Shown here piece by piece: positions 35,558-44,919 of a stretch of 64,000 nt of DNA. The DNA lies in the NCBI GenBank assembly GCA_019114985.1, contig DXEM01000031.1, positions 1-64,000 on the forward strand, read 5' to 3'. This DNA is from Candidatus Anaerostipes excrementavium. Lineage in GTDB: Bacteria; Bacillota; Clostridia; Lachnospirales; Lachnospiraceae. Positions within the stretch are counted from its first letter, which is position 1. Each line of letters begins with the position of its first letter. The notes under the pieces were generated by a model. That model saw only the letters and a list, made by a program, of their open reading frames with translations. It ran no database searches and was not told the DNA's origin. The translations under genes and the position numbers were made by a program.

Positions 35558-36346
35558 ATGGCAAAATTTTGTACAAAGTGCGGAACACCGTTGGTAGACG
35601 GCAGATGTCCGAATTGTGACAAAGAGGTAGAAAAGAAAGTGGATACCTCACCGAAAGTGACAGAAGTTGAAGAAACCGAAGAAGAAGTGACGGCAGTTCA
35701 TGAAAACTATGTTCATGCAATCCTTAACATGATCAAGCGTCCGGTCAGCGGAATGCGTGAATCTGTAGCAGATGCAAACAGCAAAGTAGGATTGATTATG
35801 ATGGCGTTGGAAGCGCTGACTTCCGGACTCTTTGTTTTCTTCATGATCGACAAAATGGTATCAGCGGCAACCGGAGGATTAAGTAATTTCGGAAGTTATG
35901 GAAGTGCGATCAGCAGTCAGCTGCCTTCCGCCGGAGGTTATTTTGTGAAAGAGATTCTTTTCTCTTTGGCAGTGTCATTGATTCTGTCAGCGCTTGTGCT
36001 TGGTCTTTTGAAAGGAATGGGCGGAGCTGATATCAACTGGTTCCAGAGCTGCCAGATTGCCGGATTAAAGAGCCTTGGATGCTCCATGGGATGGCTTCTT
36101 GGAACAATTGGGATGGTAATGGAATTATATGTTTTTGCGATTATTATCCTTTTGCTTGGAGTAGTATTGGGGAATATTTATTTTGTGGCAGGCATGCTGA
36201 ATTATCCAAAGGTGAAGAAAGATGGAACAGTTTATGCGATTTTCCTGCTTACTATTATTATGGCAGTGATTACATACTTATTCCTTACACAGTTGGTATC
36301 TTCAGCAGCTACCAGCGGACTTGATTCCTTACAGAGCATCTTATAG
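35558..36346 (+). CDS. zinc-ribbon multi-pass membrane protein (Yip1-like)
   Basis: 262 aa. An N-terminal zinc ribbon (CTKCGTPLVDGRCPNC, residues 5-20), an acidic linker, then about five hydrophobic segments from residue 85 to the end, resembling Yip1/DUF1282-type proteins. It lies 18 nt after the other zinc-ribbon gene and 16 nt before DUF4250, so it belongs to the same transcript. Function unknown; the paired zinc ribbons suggest the two products share a cytoplasmic partner. Confidence 0.78.
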   Translation: MAKFCTKCGTPLVDGRCPNCDKEVEKKVDTSPKVTEVEETEEEVTAVHENYVHAILNMIKRPVSGMRESVADANSKVGLIMMALEALTSGLFVFFMIDKMVSAATGGLSNFGSYGSAISSQLPSAGGYFVKEILFSLAVSLILSALVLGLLKGMGGADINWFQSCQIAGLKSLGCSMGWLLGTIGMVMELYVFAIIILLLGVVLGNIYFVAGMLNYPKVKKDGTVYAIFLLTIIMAVITYLFLTQLVSSAATSGLDSLQSIL

Positions 36347-36362
36347 AGTGCAGGGAGAGATC

Positions 36363-36536
36363 ATGCTGCCGAAAGATCCGATCATGCTGCTAAGTTATAT
36401 CAATACGCAGCTGCGTGATTATTATGAAAGTTATGAAAAATTATGTGATGATTTGGACCTTGATGGCAAAGAAATCGAAGACAAATTAAAATCGATTGGA
36501 TATGAATATAAAAGCGAAATAAATCAATTTCGATAG
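36363..36536 (+). CDS. DUF4250 family small protein (57 aa)
   Basis: A 57-aa protein beginning LPKDPIMLLSYINTQLRD and ending IGYEYKSEINQFR. This is the complete DUF4250 pattern (N-terminal LPKDP, central LCDDLDLD, C-terminal GYEY...NQF), a helical family found mostly in Lachnospiraceae and relatives with no known function. The central part looks like a short helix-turn-helix. GGGAGA precedes the ATG. It lies at the end of the zinc-ribbon operon. Confidence 0.8.
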   Translation: MLPKDPIMLLSYINTQLRDYYESYEKLCDDLDLDGKEIEDKLKSIGYEYKSEINQFR

Positions 36537-36587
36537 TAGCCGAAACCTGTGATCTATGTTAAAATTCTTATATAAGGAGAAGCAAAC

Positions 36588-37289
36588 ATGGAGATCATTC
36601 GGTTAGAAAATGTGAAAAAAATTTACCAGACAGGAGAAGTCATTACGAAAGCTGTAGATGGCATTGATTTTACAGTGGAGAAAGGTGAGTTTGCCTTAAT
36701 TATCGGCGCCAGTGGAGCGGGGAAGACAACCGTACTGAATATTTTAGGAGGTATGGATACCGCGACCAGTGGCGCTGTTTTTGTAGATGGAAAAGACATA
36801 GCCAAATGGAATGGAAAACAGCTTACCAAGTACCGGAGAGATGACATAGGATTTGTATTCCAGTTTTATAATCTGGTGCCTAATCTAACAGCTCTCGAGA
36901 ATGTAGAACTTGCGATGCAGATTTGCGAAGATCCGTTGGATGCCAGGGAAGTTCTAAAAGAAGTCGGATTAGGAGACAGACTGAATAATTTTCCTGCGCA
37001 GCTGTCAGGGGGAGAGCAGCAGAGAGTATCGATTGCCAGGGCGATAGCAAAGAATCCCAAGCTTCTGCTGTGTGATGAACCTACCGGAGCTTTGGATTAC
37101 CAGACAGGAAAGTCGATTTTAAAGCTGCTGCAGGATACCTGCCGAAAGAAAGGGAAGACGGTCATTGTTATCACCCATAATCTTGCCATTGCGCCGATGG
37201 CGGACCGAGTGATTGAGATAAAGAACGGGAAGGTCAGCAAAATTACGAAAAATGAACGGCCGACACCGGTAGAAAACATTGAATGGTAG
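36588..37289 (+). CDS. ABC transporter ATP-binding protein, MacB/LolD type
   Basis: 233 aa with Walker [10 protein letters not shown] near residue 39, Q-loop [16 protein letters not shown] near residue 90, signature [14 protein letters not shown] near residue 142, Walker [13 protein letters not shown] near residue 163 and H-loop THN. This sequence set is that of the type VII (mechanotransmission) ABC ATPases paired with FtsX-type permeases. The gene overlaps or abuts the permease that follows. TAAGGAG precedes the ATG. Confidence 0.92.
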   Translation: MEIIRLENVKKIYQTGEVITKAVDGIDFTVEKGEFALIIGASGAGKTTVLNILGGMDTATSGAVFVDGKDIAKWNGKQLTKYRRDDIGFVFQFYNLVPNLTALENVELAMQICEDPLDAREVLKEVGLGDRLNNFPAQLSGGEQQRVSIARAIAKNPKLLLCDEPTGALDYQTGKSILKLLQDTCRKKGKTVIVITHNLAIAPMADRVIEIKNGKVSKITKNERPTPVENIEW

Positions 37290-37297
37290 GGATGTAC

Positions 37298-40200
37298 ATG
37301 AAGAAAAAAGCGCTGTATAAGGACATCGCCCGGACGATACGAAGAACTCTGCCAAGATTTTTGTCCATCTTCTTTATTGTAGCATTGGGAGTAGCTTTTT
37401 ATGCCGGTATACGAGTGACGGAAGAAGATATGAAGATCACGGCGGATCATCAGTTTGATGAGAGTGACTTCATGGATATTCAGGTCTTGGGAACACTTGG
37501 ATTAACAGAGCATGATTTGGATGCCATACAGGATTTGTCCGGCGTGATACAAGCGGAAGGAGCTTACTCTGTAGATACGATCTGCCAAAAAAAAGGAGAA
37601 AACGATGAGTATGTAACGAAAGTTATGTCGGCGGCAGATCAGATGAATCAGATCGAAGTGACAAAAGGAAAGATGCCAAAGAAATCATCAGAATGTCTGG
37701 CAGATGAAGTTTTTGCACAGGAACATGATTTAGAGATTGGAGATACCCTTTTTCTGTCATCCGGAGCAGAGGACGATCTAAGTGAGAGTCTGAAAAAAGA
37801 TAAATTTAAAATTACAGGCTTTGGAAAATCTCCGGCATATTTATCCATGGAGAGAGGAAGCAGTACGATCGGCAGCGGAAGCGTCGATGGATTTCTTATT
37901 GTCTCAAAAGAGGCATTTTCCATGGAAGTATTTACGGAGATTTACATAAAGGCTGCCGGAGCAGAGGACGAATTGGCATATACAGATTCCTATAATGATA
38001 CGGTGAAAAAGACAGAAAAGGAATTAGAGAAGATACAGGATCAGAGAAATGCAGTTCGTCTGCAGGAAATCAAAGATGAGGCCAATGAAGAGATAGAAAA
38101 ACAGGAAAAAGAATTTCAGCAAGAAAAGCAAAAAGCATTGGACGAGCTGGAGAAAGCAAAAGATCAGTTGGAAGATGCGGATGCTCAAATCAAAAAGTCA
38201 GAAAAAAAACTGGAAGAAAGCCGGCAAGAAATCAAAGACGGAGAACAGGAAATTAAAAAAGGATGGGCTCAGTATAACAATGGTATTGAACAAATACAGG
38301 CGGCAAAAAAGAAGATTCAAAGTGGAAAGACGTCGTTAGAGGAGCAAGAGGAAACGTTAGATGCCAGTGAAAAGCAGCTGGAAGATCAAGAGGACGAGTT
38401 GGATACTGCGGAAAAGAAGATTCAGGAAGAGGAAGGCAAGCTGAAACAAGCGGAGCAAAAAATCGATGCGCAGGAAGAGTCTCTTAATCAGTTGGAAGAG
38501 CAGATCAAGGCATATGAGCAATCTCCGGATGTTTCTGCAGAGCAGCTAAATAAGATGAAGGAACAGTTGTCCCAGGGAAGGACAGCGGTGGAAAAAGCAA
38601 GAGGAGAAATCTCCTCCGGCAAGTCAAAGATAGAAGCTTCCAAAAAGCAGCTGACAGGCGGAAGATCACAAATCAGTGCTGCGAAACAAAAATTACAGTC
38701 CGGAAGATCAGCTATAAATTCTTCGAAAAAGCATCTGGAATCATCCGAAGCAGAGATCAAGAAACAGGAAGGCAGTCTTACAGAAGCAAAACAGACTTTG
38801 GAACAAAGTGAAAAAGAGATAGCAGAGGGAAAGGCACAGTTAGCAAACGGAGAAAAGCAGCTGAAAGAGGCCAAAAAAGAATATCAGGATGGATTAAAAG
38901 AATACGAAACGTCCAGAGAGAAAGCGATGAAGGAACTGGATGACGGAGAAAAGAAGATCCAAGAAGCGAAAGAAGATGTAGAAGCGAAAGAAAGCGGAGA
39001 ATGGTACATCCTGAATCGCCGTCAGACACAGTCCTATGTGGAATACGGAGAGGAAGCCAAGAGGATCGGCGCCATTGGAAAAGTTTTTCCGGCCATCTTT
39101 TTCTTAGTAGCTGCTTTAGTCAGCTTAACGGCTATGACCAGGATGGTAGAGGAACACAGGACGCAGATTGGAACGATGAAGGCTCTTGGATACAGCGGAA
39201 AAGATATTGCTTCCAAATATTTGATTTATGGGCTTTTGGCTACAGTAACCGGCAGTGTGCTGGGCGCAGTGGTTGGAGAGAAGGCTCTGCCAAAGATCAT
39301 TATAGAAGCCTACAAAATGATGTATGCAGGACTGGGAGAGGTCCGGACGCCTTTGGAAGCGCATTATACGCTTATGGCAGCAGGAATCGCAATCGGGGTC
39401 GTAGTATTAGCAACATTATCGGTTTGTTACAAGGAACTGCGGGAAAAACCGGCACAGCTGATGCGGCCGGCTGCTCCAAAAGAAGGAAAGAGAATCCTGC
39501 TGGAACGAATCGGTTTTATTTGGAGACATTTGAGTTTTATATGGAAAGCGACGATGCGGAATATGTTCCGGTATAAAAAACGATTTTTCATGATGATTTT
39601 TGGAATCGGCGGTTGTATGTCGCTTTTGCTGGTAGGATTTGGAATCAAAGATTCTATCTCCGCAATTTCAGATAATCAGTATCATAGGATCATTCGGTAT
39701 GATATTTCTGTGGGAATCAAAGACAGCGCGGATCAACAGGAAGAAGGGGATCTTATGAACTGGCTTTCCGGACAAGATGGAGTGACAAATACGCTAAAAG
39801 TCGATGAATCCACAGTGGATCTTGAGGCAAACGGAGAAAGCCGTTCTGCGACGCTGATTGTACCGATGAATGATAAAAATTTTGATGATTTTATATCGCT
39901 TCAGAGCAGGACGAGCGGTGAAAAAATGGAACTTGGAGAAGAGGGCGTCATCTTAGCCGAAAAGACAGCAAGTCTGCTGGATGTGGAAAAAGGAGACTTC
40001 ATCGAGATAAAAGAAGGGGAAGAAAAGGGAATTAAAGTACAGGTAGCTGGAATTACGGAAAACTATATGATGAATAAGGCCTATATGTCACCGGAATTAT
40101 ATCGGAAATTTTATGGGGAAACGCCGGAGGCGACGAATATTTACTGCAAGAGTGATGAATCTTCCGCAAAATGGGAAAATACCTTTGGAAAGGATGTGCT

Positions 40201-40675
40201 GGAACAGGACGGCGCCGGATCGGTCTCTTTCATTTCCGACGATGCGCAAAGCATGGAAGATATGGTGGGGAATCTGAATATCGTTGTCTTTGTGTTAATC
40301 ATATCCGCAGGTCTTTTAGCTTTTGTCGTATTATATAATTTAAATAACATCAATATTTCCGAAAGACGGGCAGAGCTTGCCACAATCAAAGTATTAGGAT
40401 TTTATGATCTGGAAGTCGGGGAATATGTATACCGCGAAAATATTATTCTTACGATTTTAGGGATTATCGCAGGGTGTGTCATGGGTATTTTCCTTCACCG
40501 TTATGTGATTTTGACAGCAGAAGTTGACCTGATCATGTTTGGAAGAAATATTTATAAAATAAGTTATCTATATAGCATCTTGCTGACAACGGGATTCGCT
40601 GTTATAATTAACTTCCTGATGTATTTTCAATTGAAGAAGATTAATATGGTGGAATCTTTAAAGAGCACAGAATAG
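37298..40675 (+). CDS. FtsX-like ABC permease with giant extracellular coiled coil
   Basis: 1125 aa. TM1 (about residues 15-35) is followed by a MacB-like periplasmic-type domain to residue ~230. A ~330-residue Lys/Glu/Gln-rich coiled coil follows (about 232-565, nt 37990-38990). Then come three TM helices of an FtsX domain (IGTMKALGYSGKDIA loop), a second extracellular domain and a final FtsX domain (ELATIKVLGFYDLEVG loop), eight TM in total. It does not need to import substrate: type VII ABC systems transmit force to extracellular partners. ATG 37298 is favoured by AGGGA at 37288; ATGs 37283 and 37292 are alternatives. Confidence 0.88.
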   Translation: MKKKALYKDIARTIRRTLPRFLSIFFIVALGVAFYAGIRVTEEDMKITADHQFDESDFMDIQVLGTLGLTEHDLDAIQDLSGVIQAEGAYSVDTICQKKGENDEYVTKVMSAADQMNQIEVTKGKMPKKSSECLADEVFAQEHDLEIGDTLFLSSGAEDDLSESLKKDKFKITGFGKSPAYLSMERGSSTIGSGSVDGFLIVSKEAFSMEVFTEIYIKAAGAEDELAYTDSYNDTVKKTEKELEKIQDQRNAVRLQEIKDEANEEIEKQEKEFQQEKQKALDELEKAKDQLEDADAQIKKSEKKLEESRQEIKDGEQEIKKGWAQYNNGIEQIQAAKKKIQSGKTSLEEQEETLDASEKQLEDQEDELDTAEKKIQEEEGKLKQAEQKIDAQEESLNQLEEQIKAYEQSPDVSAEQLNKMKEQLSQGRTAVEKARGEISSGKSKIEASKKQLTGGRSQISAAKQKLQSGRSAINSSKKHLESSEAEIKKQEGSLTEAKQTLEQSEKEIAEGKAQLANGEKQLKEAKKEYQDGLKEYETSREKAMKELDDGEKKIQEAKEDVEAKESGEWYILNRRQTQSYVEYGEEAKRIGAIGKVFPAIFFLVAALVSLTAMTRMVEEHRTQIGTMKALGYSGKDIASKYLIYGLLATVTGSVLGAVVGEKALPKIIIEAYKMMYAGLGEVRTPLEAHYTLMAAGIAIGVVVLATLSVCYKELREKPAQLMRPAAPKEGKRILLERIGFIWRHLSFIWKATMRNMFRYKKRFFMMIFGIGGCMSLLLVGFGIKDSISAISDNQYHRIIRYDISVGIKDSADQQEEGDLMNWLSGQDGVTNTLKVDESTVDLEANGESRSATLIVPMNDKNFDDFISLQSRTSGEKMELGEEGVILAEKTASLLDVEKGDFIEIKEGEEKGIKVQVAGITENYMMNKAYMSPELYRKFYGETPEATNIYCKSDESSAKWENTFGKDVLEQDGAGSVSFISDDAQSMEDMVGNLNIVVFVLIISAGLLAFVVLYNLNNINISERRAELATIKVLGFYDLEVGEYVYRENIILTILGIIAGCVMGIFLHRYVILTAEVDLIMFGRNIYKISYLYSILLTTGFAVIINFLMYFQLKKINMVESLKSTE

Positions 40676-40689
40676 AAAGGACGAGTATT

Positions 40690-42006
40690 ATGAAAATGAA
40701 CGATTTAATTATTTATCAGATTTTCCCATTAAGGGCATTTACGGATGAAGAGACCGAACATGGGATCTTAGAGGCGATCGATTGGATTCCTCATATCAAG
40801 AACATAGGAGCGAATGCTGTTTATTTTTCTCCGGTGTTTGAATCATCAGAACATGGATATGATACAAAGAACTATTGCTTGATCGATCATAGGCTTGGAA
40901 CAAATGAAGATTTCAAAAAAGTTTGTCAGGCATTCAAAGAAGCAGAAATTCAGGTGATTCTTGACGGTGTATTTAATCATGTAGGACGTGAATTCTGGGC
41001 TTTTGAGGATGTAAAAGAGAAAAAATGGGACTCTGCGTATAAAGATTGGTTCTGCATCAATTTTGACGGAAACAGCGGATATGACGACGGATTCTGGTAT
41101 GAAGGATGGGAAGGTCATTATGAGCTGGTAAAACTGAATTTAGACAATCCGGATGTGAGAAAATATCTGCTGGATTGTGTGAAAATGTGGATAGAAGAGT
41201 TCGGAATCGATGGGCTTCGTCTGGACGTGGCTTATATGCTTCACCGCGGATTTATGAAAGAGTTGGTTGATTTCGTAAAAAGTGAGAGCGAAGATTTTAT
41301 CATGATCGGCGAGATGCTCCACGGAGATTATAATGAATTGGTCAATGAGCAGCTGTTGGATTCTGTAACGAATTATGAGTGTTATAAGGGTCTGTACTCC
41401 AGTTATAATACCCATAATATGCATGAGATCGGATTTTCCTTAAATCGTCAGTTTGGTCCGGAAGAGTGGACCTATTACAAAGGACTTCCTCTCTATAATT
41501 TTGTGGATAACCATGATGTGGAAAGAATTGCCACACAGCTGGAGGATGAGGAACATTTGCCTTTGATCTATGCATTGCTTTACGCAATGCCGGGAATTCC
41601 AGGCATTTACTATGGAAGTGAATGGGGAATCGAAGGGAAAAAGGAACAAGGCAGCGATGACAGCTTGAGACCAAGAATTCATCCAAAAGATCTGGAAGAG
41701 AATGAGCTGACAGAGTATATCGGACATTTATCAGAGATTCGAAAAGCAAGTCCGGCTCTGAAATACGGCGATTATCTCCAGCTGGCAATTGAACCGAATG
41801 TGCTGGTTTTCCAGAGAGCGGGAGAAGGCGACCGTATTATCGCAGCGATTAATATCGGAGATGAGGAACGAGTGATGCATTTTAATGCCAATGCAGGACA
41901 GGGAATGGATCTGATTTCCGGTGAAAAAATCGATTTTGGCGGAGGCCTTCGTGTGCCGGCGAAAAAAGCTTTGTTGATTCGTACAGAAGACGCAGTGATT
42001 TCTTGA
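40690..42006 (+). CDS. cytoplasmic GH13 alpha-amylase family glycosidase
   Basis: 438-aa TIM-barrel glycoside hydrolase without a signal peptide, so probably acting on imported maltodextrins or on glycogen. The conserved GH13 regions are DGVFNHVG (I), GLRLDVA with nucleophile Asp (II), MIGEM with the acid Glu (III) and FVDNHDVER (IV). The protein is shorter than secreted amylases and resembles the cyclomaltodextrinase/neopullulanase-like group without the N-terminal domain. AGAAAGGACG precedes the ATG; ATG 40696 is an alternative. Specificity cannot be read. Confidence 0.88.
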   Translation: MKMNDLIIYQIFPLRAFTDEETEHGILEAIDWIPHIKNIGANAVYFSPVFESSEHGYDTKNYCLIDHRLGTNEDFKKVCQAFKEAEIQVILDGVFNHVGREFWAFEDVKEKKWDSAYKDWFCINFDGNSGYDDGFWYEGWEGHYELVKLNLDNPDVRKYLLDCVKMWIEEFGIDGLRLDVAYMLHRGFMKELVDFVKSESEDFIMIGEMLHGDYNELVNEQLLDSVTNYECYKGLYSSYNTHNMHEIGFSLNRQFGPEEWTYYKGLPLYNFVDNHDVERIATQLEDEEHLPLIYALLYAMPGIPGIYYGSEWGIEGKKEQGSDDSLRPRIHPKDLEENELTEYIGHLSEIRKASPALKYGDYLQLAIEPNVLVFQRAGEGDRIIAAINIGDEERVMHFNANAGQGMDLISGEKIDFGGGLRVPAKKALLIRTEDAVIS

Positions 42007-42031
42007 CTTTTATGTTAAAAACATATAAAAT
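42003..42031 (+). promoter_or_regulatory. sigma-A promoter of rny
   Basis: TTGACT (42003-42008, overlapping the amylase stop), 17-nt spacer, TAAAAT (42026-42031). A tiny AGTGT/ACACT hairpin lies in the short leader (about 42038-42051). Confidence 0.7.
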
Positions 42032-42080
42032 TAAATGAGTGTGAAAACACTAAAAATTGAATAAGGAGGAAACCTGTGGA

Positions 42081-43628
42081 GTGTTTGGTATTGTTATAGC
42101 CATTATCGCAACACTGGCCATTGCAGTTCCGGTATCCGTTTACGTAGCTAATGCAAGAAGCAAGAAGGCTATGGAGATCACAATCGGGAATGCGGAAGAC
42201 AAGGCCAGAGAGATTATAGATGAAGCAATCAAAGCAGCCGATGCGAAAAAGCGGGAAGCTTCTTTAGAAGTAAAAGAAGAAACTATAAAAGCGAGACATG
42301 ACTTTGAAAAAGAGACAAAAGAACGCAGGGCAGAACTGCAGAAGTATGAGCAGAGAGTTCTTTCCAAAGAAGAATCTGTCGAGAAGAAAGCAGATCTTCT
42401 GGAACGCAAGGAACAGTCTTTGAATGCAAAAGAGAAGAATGTTGAATCTGAGAAAGCTCATGTGCAGGAACTGAAGTCAAAACATCTGCAGGAACTGGAG
42501 AGAATTTCCGGTTTGACCTCTGATCAGGCAAAAGAACAATTATTATCAGCAGTAAAAGAAGACGTGAAACACGAGACAGCAATGTATGTCAAGGAAATGG
42601 AAACAAGAGCCAAGGAGGACGCGCGCAAGAAGGCGAAGGAATATGTAGTAACTGCCATCCAGAAGTGCGCGGTGGATCACGTTGCTGAGACAACGATTTC
42701 CTTGGTACAGCTTCCGAATGATGAGATGAAGGGCCGTATTATTGGACGGGAAGGAAGGAATATCCGATCCATTGAAAATATTACAGGTGTGGAATTGATT
42801 ATTGATGATACTCCGGAAGCAGTCGTACTTTCAAGTTTCAATCCGGTGCGCCGAGAGATTGCGCGAATTGCCTTGGAGAAACTGATTGTAGACGGCAGGA
42901 TTCATCCTGCGCGCATTGAAGAGATGGTTGAGAAAGCCACGAAGGAAGTAGAGAATCAGATGCGCGAAGAAGGAGAAGCTGCAACTCTGGAACTGGGTGT
43001 TCATGGAATCCATCCGGAGCTTGTAAGACTTTTGGGAAGGATGAAGTTCCGGACAAGTTATGGACAGAATGCGTTAAAGCATTCCATGGAAGTTGCCCAG
43101 CTTTCCGGACTGCTTGCGGCGGAAGTCGGAGCAGACGTAAGGCTTGCGAAACGGGCAGGACTGCTTCATGATATTGGAAAAGCGATCGATCATGAAGTAG
43201 AAGGTTCTCATGTAGAACTTGGAGTTAATTTGTGTAAAAAGTATAAAGAAAATCCAATCGTGATCAATGCTGTGGCGTCTCATCATGGAGATGTAGAGCC
43301 GGAGTCCATGATTGCGTGTCTGGTACAGGCAGCAGACGCTATATCTGCCGCAAGACCGGGAGCCAGAAGCGAGACATTGGAAAGTTACACCACAAGATTA
43401 AAACAGCTCGAAGAGATCGCAGATTCATTTCAAGGTGTTGATAAAACTTTTGCAATTCAGGCAGGTCGGGAAATTCGTGTCATGGTAGTTCCTGAACAGA
43501 TCAGTGATGATGATATGATTCTGCTGGCAAGGGATATTTCCAAACAGGTAGAAGAGAATTTGGATTATCCTGGACAGATTAAGGTAAATGTTATCAGAGA
43601 GTCACGCGTTGTAGACTATGCAAGATAG
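42081..43628 (+). CDS. rny: ribonuclease Y
   Basis: Membrane-bound endoribonuclease that initiates mRNA decay in Bacillota. N-terminal TM (residues 2-24), coiled coil to ~175, KH domain ([13 protein letters not shown], near residue 220) and HD domain (metal ligands in [10 protein letters not shown] and SHHGD). Start: AAGGAGG at 42063-42069 lies inside the longer open frame, so the TTG at 42057 cannot be used. GTG 42081 ([11 protein letters not shown]) is the first start downstream, with a slightly long 11-nt spacing. Length 515 aa, normal. Confidence 0.93.
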   Translation: MFGIVIAIIATLAIAVPVSVYVANARSKKAMEITIGNAEDKAREIIDEAIKAADAKKREASLEVKEETIKARHDFEKETKERRAELQKYEQRVLSKEESVEKKADLLERKEQSLNAKEKNVESEKAHVQELKSKHLQELERISGLTSDQAKEQLLSAVKEDVKHETAMYVKEMETRAKEDARKKAKEYVVTAIQKCAVDHVAETTISLVQLPNDEMKGRIIGREGRNIRSIENITGVELIIDDTPEAVVLSSFNPVRREIARIALEKLIVDGRIHPARIEEMVEKATKEVENQMREEGEAATLELGVHGIHPELVRLLGRMKFRTSYGQNALKHSMEVAQLSGLLAAEVGADVRLAKRAGLLHDIGKAIDHEVEGSHVELGVNLCKKYKENPIVINAVASHHGDVEPESMIACLVQAADAISAARPGARSETLESYTTRLKQLEEIADSFQGVDKTFAIQAGREIRVMVVPEQISDDDMILLARDISKQVEENLDYPGQIKVNVIRESRVVDYAR

Positions 43629-43635
43629 GAGATAT

Positions 43636-43664
43636 GGGCGATAGAATTATTCTATCGCCTTTTC
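43636..43664 (+). terminator. terminator after rny
   Basis: A 9-bp perfect stem (GGCGATAGA at 43637-43645 with its complement at 43651-43659) and 5-nt loop end in CTTTTCC. The T-run is short. Confidence 0.75.
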
Positions 43665-43695
43665 CAATGGAAAGGAAAAGAAAGGACGAAGAAAG

Positions 43696-44226
43696 ATGGA
43701 AGGATATGAAAAGATTGAACAGAGGCTGATGCACCAGGGAAAAGTGGTTGGTTTCTATGAGGATATTGTAAAACTGCCAAGCGGAAAAGTCGTAACCTGG
43801 GACTTGGTGAAACATAAAGGTGCGGCAGCAGTCGTTCCGGTGACGGAGAAGGGTACGATTCTTCTTGTAAAACAGTATCGGAATGCATTGGATCAGGAAA
43901 CCTTGGAGATTCCGGCAGGGGGAATCGAGCCAGGCGAAACTTCGCTGGAATGTGTGACCAGAGAGATTGAAGAAGAGACAGGATATCGAGCAGGAAAGAT
44001 GGAACATTTGATGACAATCGTTACAGCGATTGGATTTTGTGATGAAAAAATACCAATCTATGTGGCTTCGGATCTTCGGCCGTCAAAGCAGCATTTAGAT
44101 GAAGACGAATTTATTGATGTAAAAGAATTCACGATAGAAGAAATCAAGGAAATGATATTTGATGGGAGAATTATAGATGCTAAAACGATTTCCGGTGTAT
44201 TAGGATATATTGCCGCTCAAAAATAG
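43696..44226 (+). CDS. NUDIX hydrolase, ADP-ribose pyrophosphatase-like
   Basis: 176 aa. The Nudix box GGIEPGETSLECVTREIEEETGY (residues ~75-97) fits GX5EX7REVXEEXGU exactly. The preceding VKQYRNALDQETLEIPAGG segment is typical of ADP-ribose pyrophosphatases (NudF-like), which use an upstream ExPAG contact. AAAGGACG precedes the ATG. Monocistronic, with a terminator before spoIIM. Confidence 0.9.
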   Translation: MEGYEKIEQRLMHQGKVVGFYEDIVKLPSGKVVTWDLVKHKGAAAVVPVTEKGTILLVKQYRNALDQETLEIPAGGIEPGETSLECVTREIEEETGYRAGKMEHLMTIVTAIGFCDEKIPIYVASDLRPSKQHLDEDEFIDVKEFTIEEIKEMIFDGRIIDAKTISGVLGYIAAQK

Positions 44227-44251
44227 ATGGATTTCTGGCATGATGACGGAC

Positions 44252-44288
44252 AAAGCCGCATAGGATGTACTATGTGGCTTGTTTTTTA
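44252..44288 (+). terminator. terminator after the NUDIX gene
   Basis: A 10-bp stem (AAGCCGCATA at 44253-44262 with its G-U-containing complement at 44271-44280), 8-nt loop, then GTTTTTT. Confidence 0.85.
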
Positions 44289-44293
44289 ATTTC

Positions 44294-44318
44294 ATAGGAA
44301 ACTTCGTTCCTATACAAA
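44294..44318 (+). promoter_or_regulatory. possible sigma-E-type promoter of the spoIIM-like gene
   Basis: CATA (44293-44296), 14-nt gap, then TATACAAA (44311-44318) loosely fits the mother-cell sigma-E pattern (ATA-like -35, CATACA-T -10), with one mismatch in the -10. No good sigma-A alternative lies between the terminator and the start. spoIIM is sigma-E dependent in B. subtilis. Confidence 0.35.
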
Positions 44319-44355
44319 ATTATAGCCGCAAATAGATCAATTGTGGGAGGAAAAG

Positions 44356-44919
44356 GTGGAACGGAGAAGATTTTTTGCAGGCTTATTCTTAATGGTTGGC
44401 TTGGTTTTAGGAAGCCTGTTTACAAATTTTGTGTACAAAGACTATCTGGCTTATGGAGGTCAAATTGATTCTTTGGTTTTAAATAATAAGGATCTCTATG
44501 TATCAAGCGCCAGTCTGCTGCCGTATATTCTGTTTAAACGAGGCAAACAATATGGAATTTTATTTCTTGCCGGATATCTGCTCCAGCCGGCAGTGTTTTT
44601 GTTTGGCAGTTTCTTTTGCGGAGCCTTTTTCCTGGGATCCATGCTATCGCTCCAGATCATACAGATGGGACTGAAAGGACTTATTATTGTCTTATTCAGT
44701 TTTTTTCCTCATTTTATTTGCTATGGAGGGGTTGTGCTTCTTTTGTTTCGAAGAAACACGGAGGGAAATGAAAGAGAAGGAACAGCCTTTTATGGAGGAC
44801 GCTCCTTCTCGGAAAGATTTTCGATTCAAATTGAAATTATCCTGGTCATCCTGGGATGTGTCTTGGAAAGCTATGTAAATCCGTCCGTGATGGCGGAAAT
44901 ATTAAAGCTGTTCTCCTAA
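44356..44919 (+). CDS. spoIIM: stage II sporulation protein M-like membrane protein
   Basis: A 187-aa membrane protein with about five TM segments (DUF95/SpoIIM fold). Its size and the N-terminal basic stretch then FFAGLFLMVGLVLGSLFTN match clostridial SpoIIM, part of the DMP complex (SpoIID-M-P) that remodels septal peptidoglycan during engulfment. Start: GTG 44356 is preceded by GGGAGG at 44345-44350, whereas the upstream TTG 44341 has none. It converges with the DAHP synthase gene, the two stop codons overlapping by 4 nt. Sequence identity to SpoIIM is weak by eye, hence the moderate confidence. Confidence 0.68.
   Translation: MERRRFFAGLFLMVGLVLGSLFTNFVYKDYLAYGGQIDSLVLNNKDLYVSSASLLPYILFKRGKQYGILFLAGYLLQPAVFLFGSFFCGAFFLGSMLSLQIIQMGLKGLIIVLFSFFPHFICYGGVVLLLFRRNTEGNEREGTAFYGGRSFSERFSIQIEIILVILGCVLESYVNPSVMAEILKLFS

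Noticed and set aside
39001-39576. 191-codon plus-strand frame inside the FtsX-like gene
   Set aside because: Alternative frame of the permease; the permease frame encodes continuous TM helices here, so there is no frameshift.
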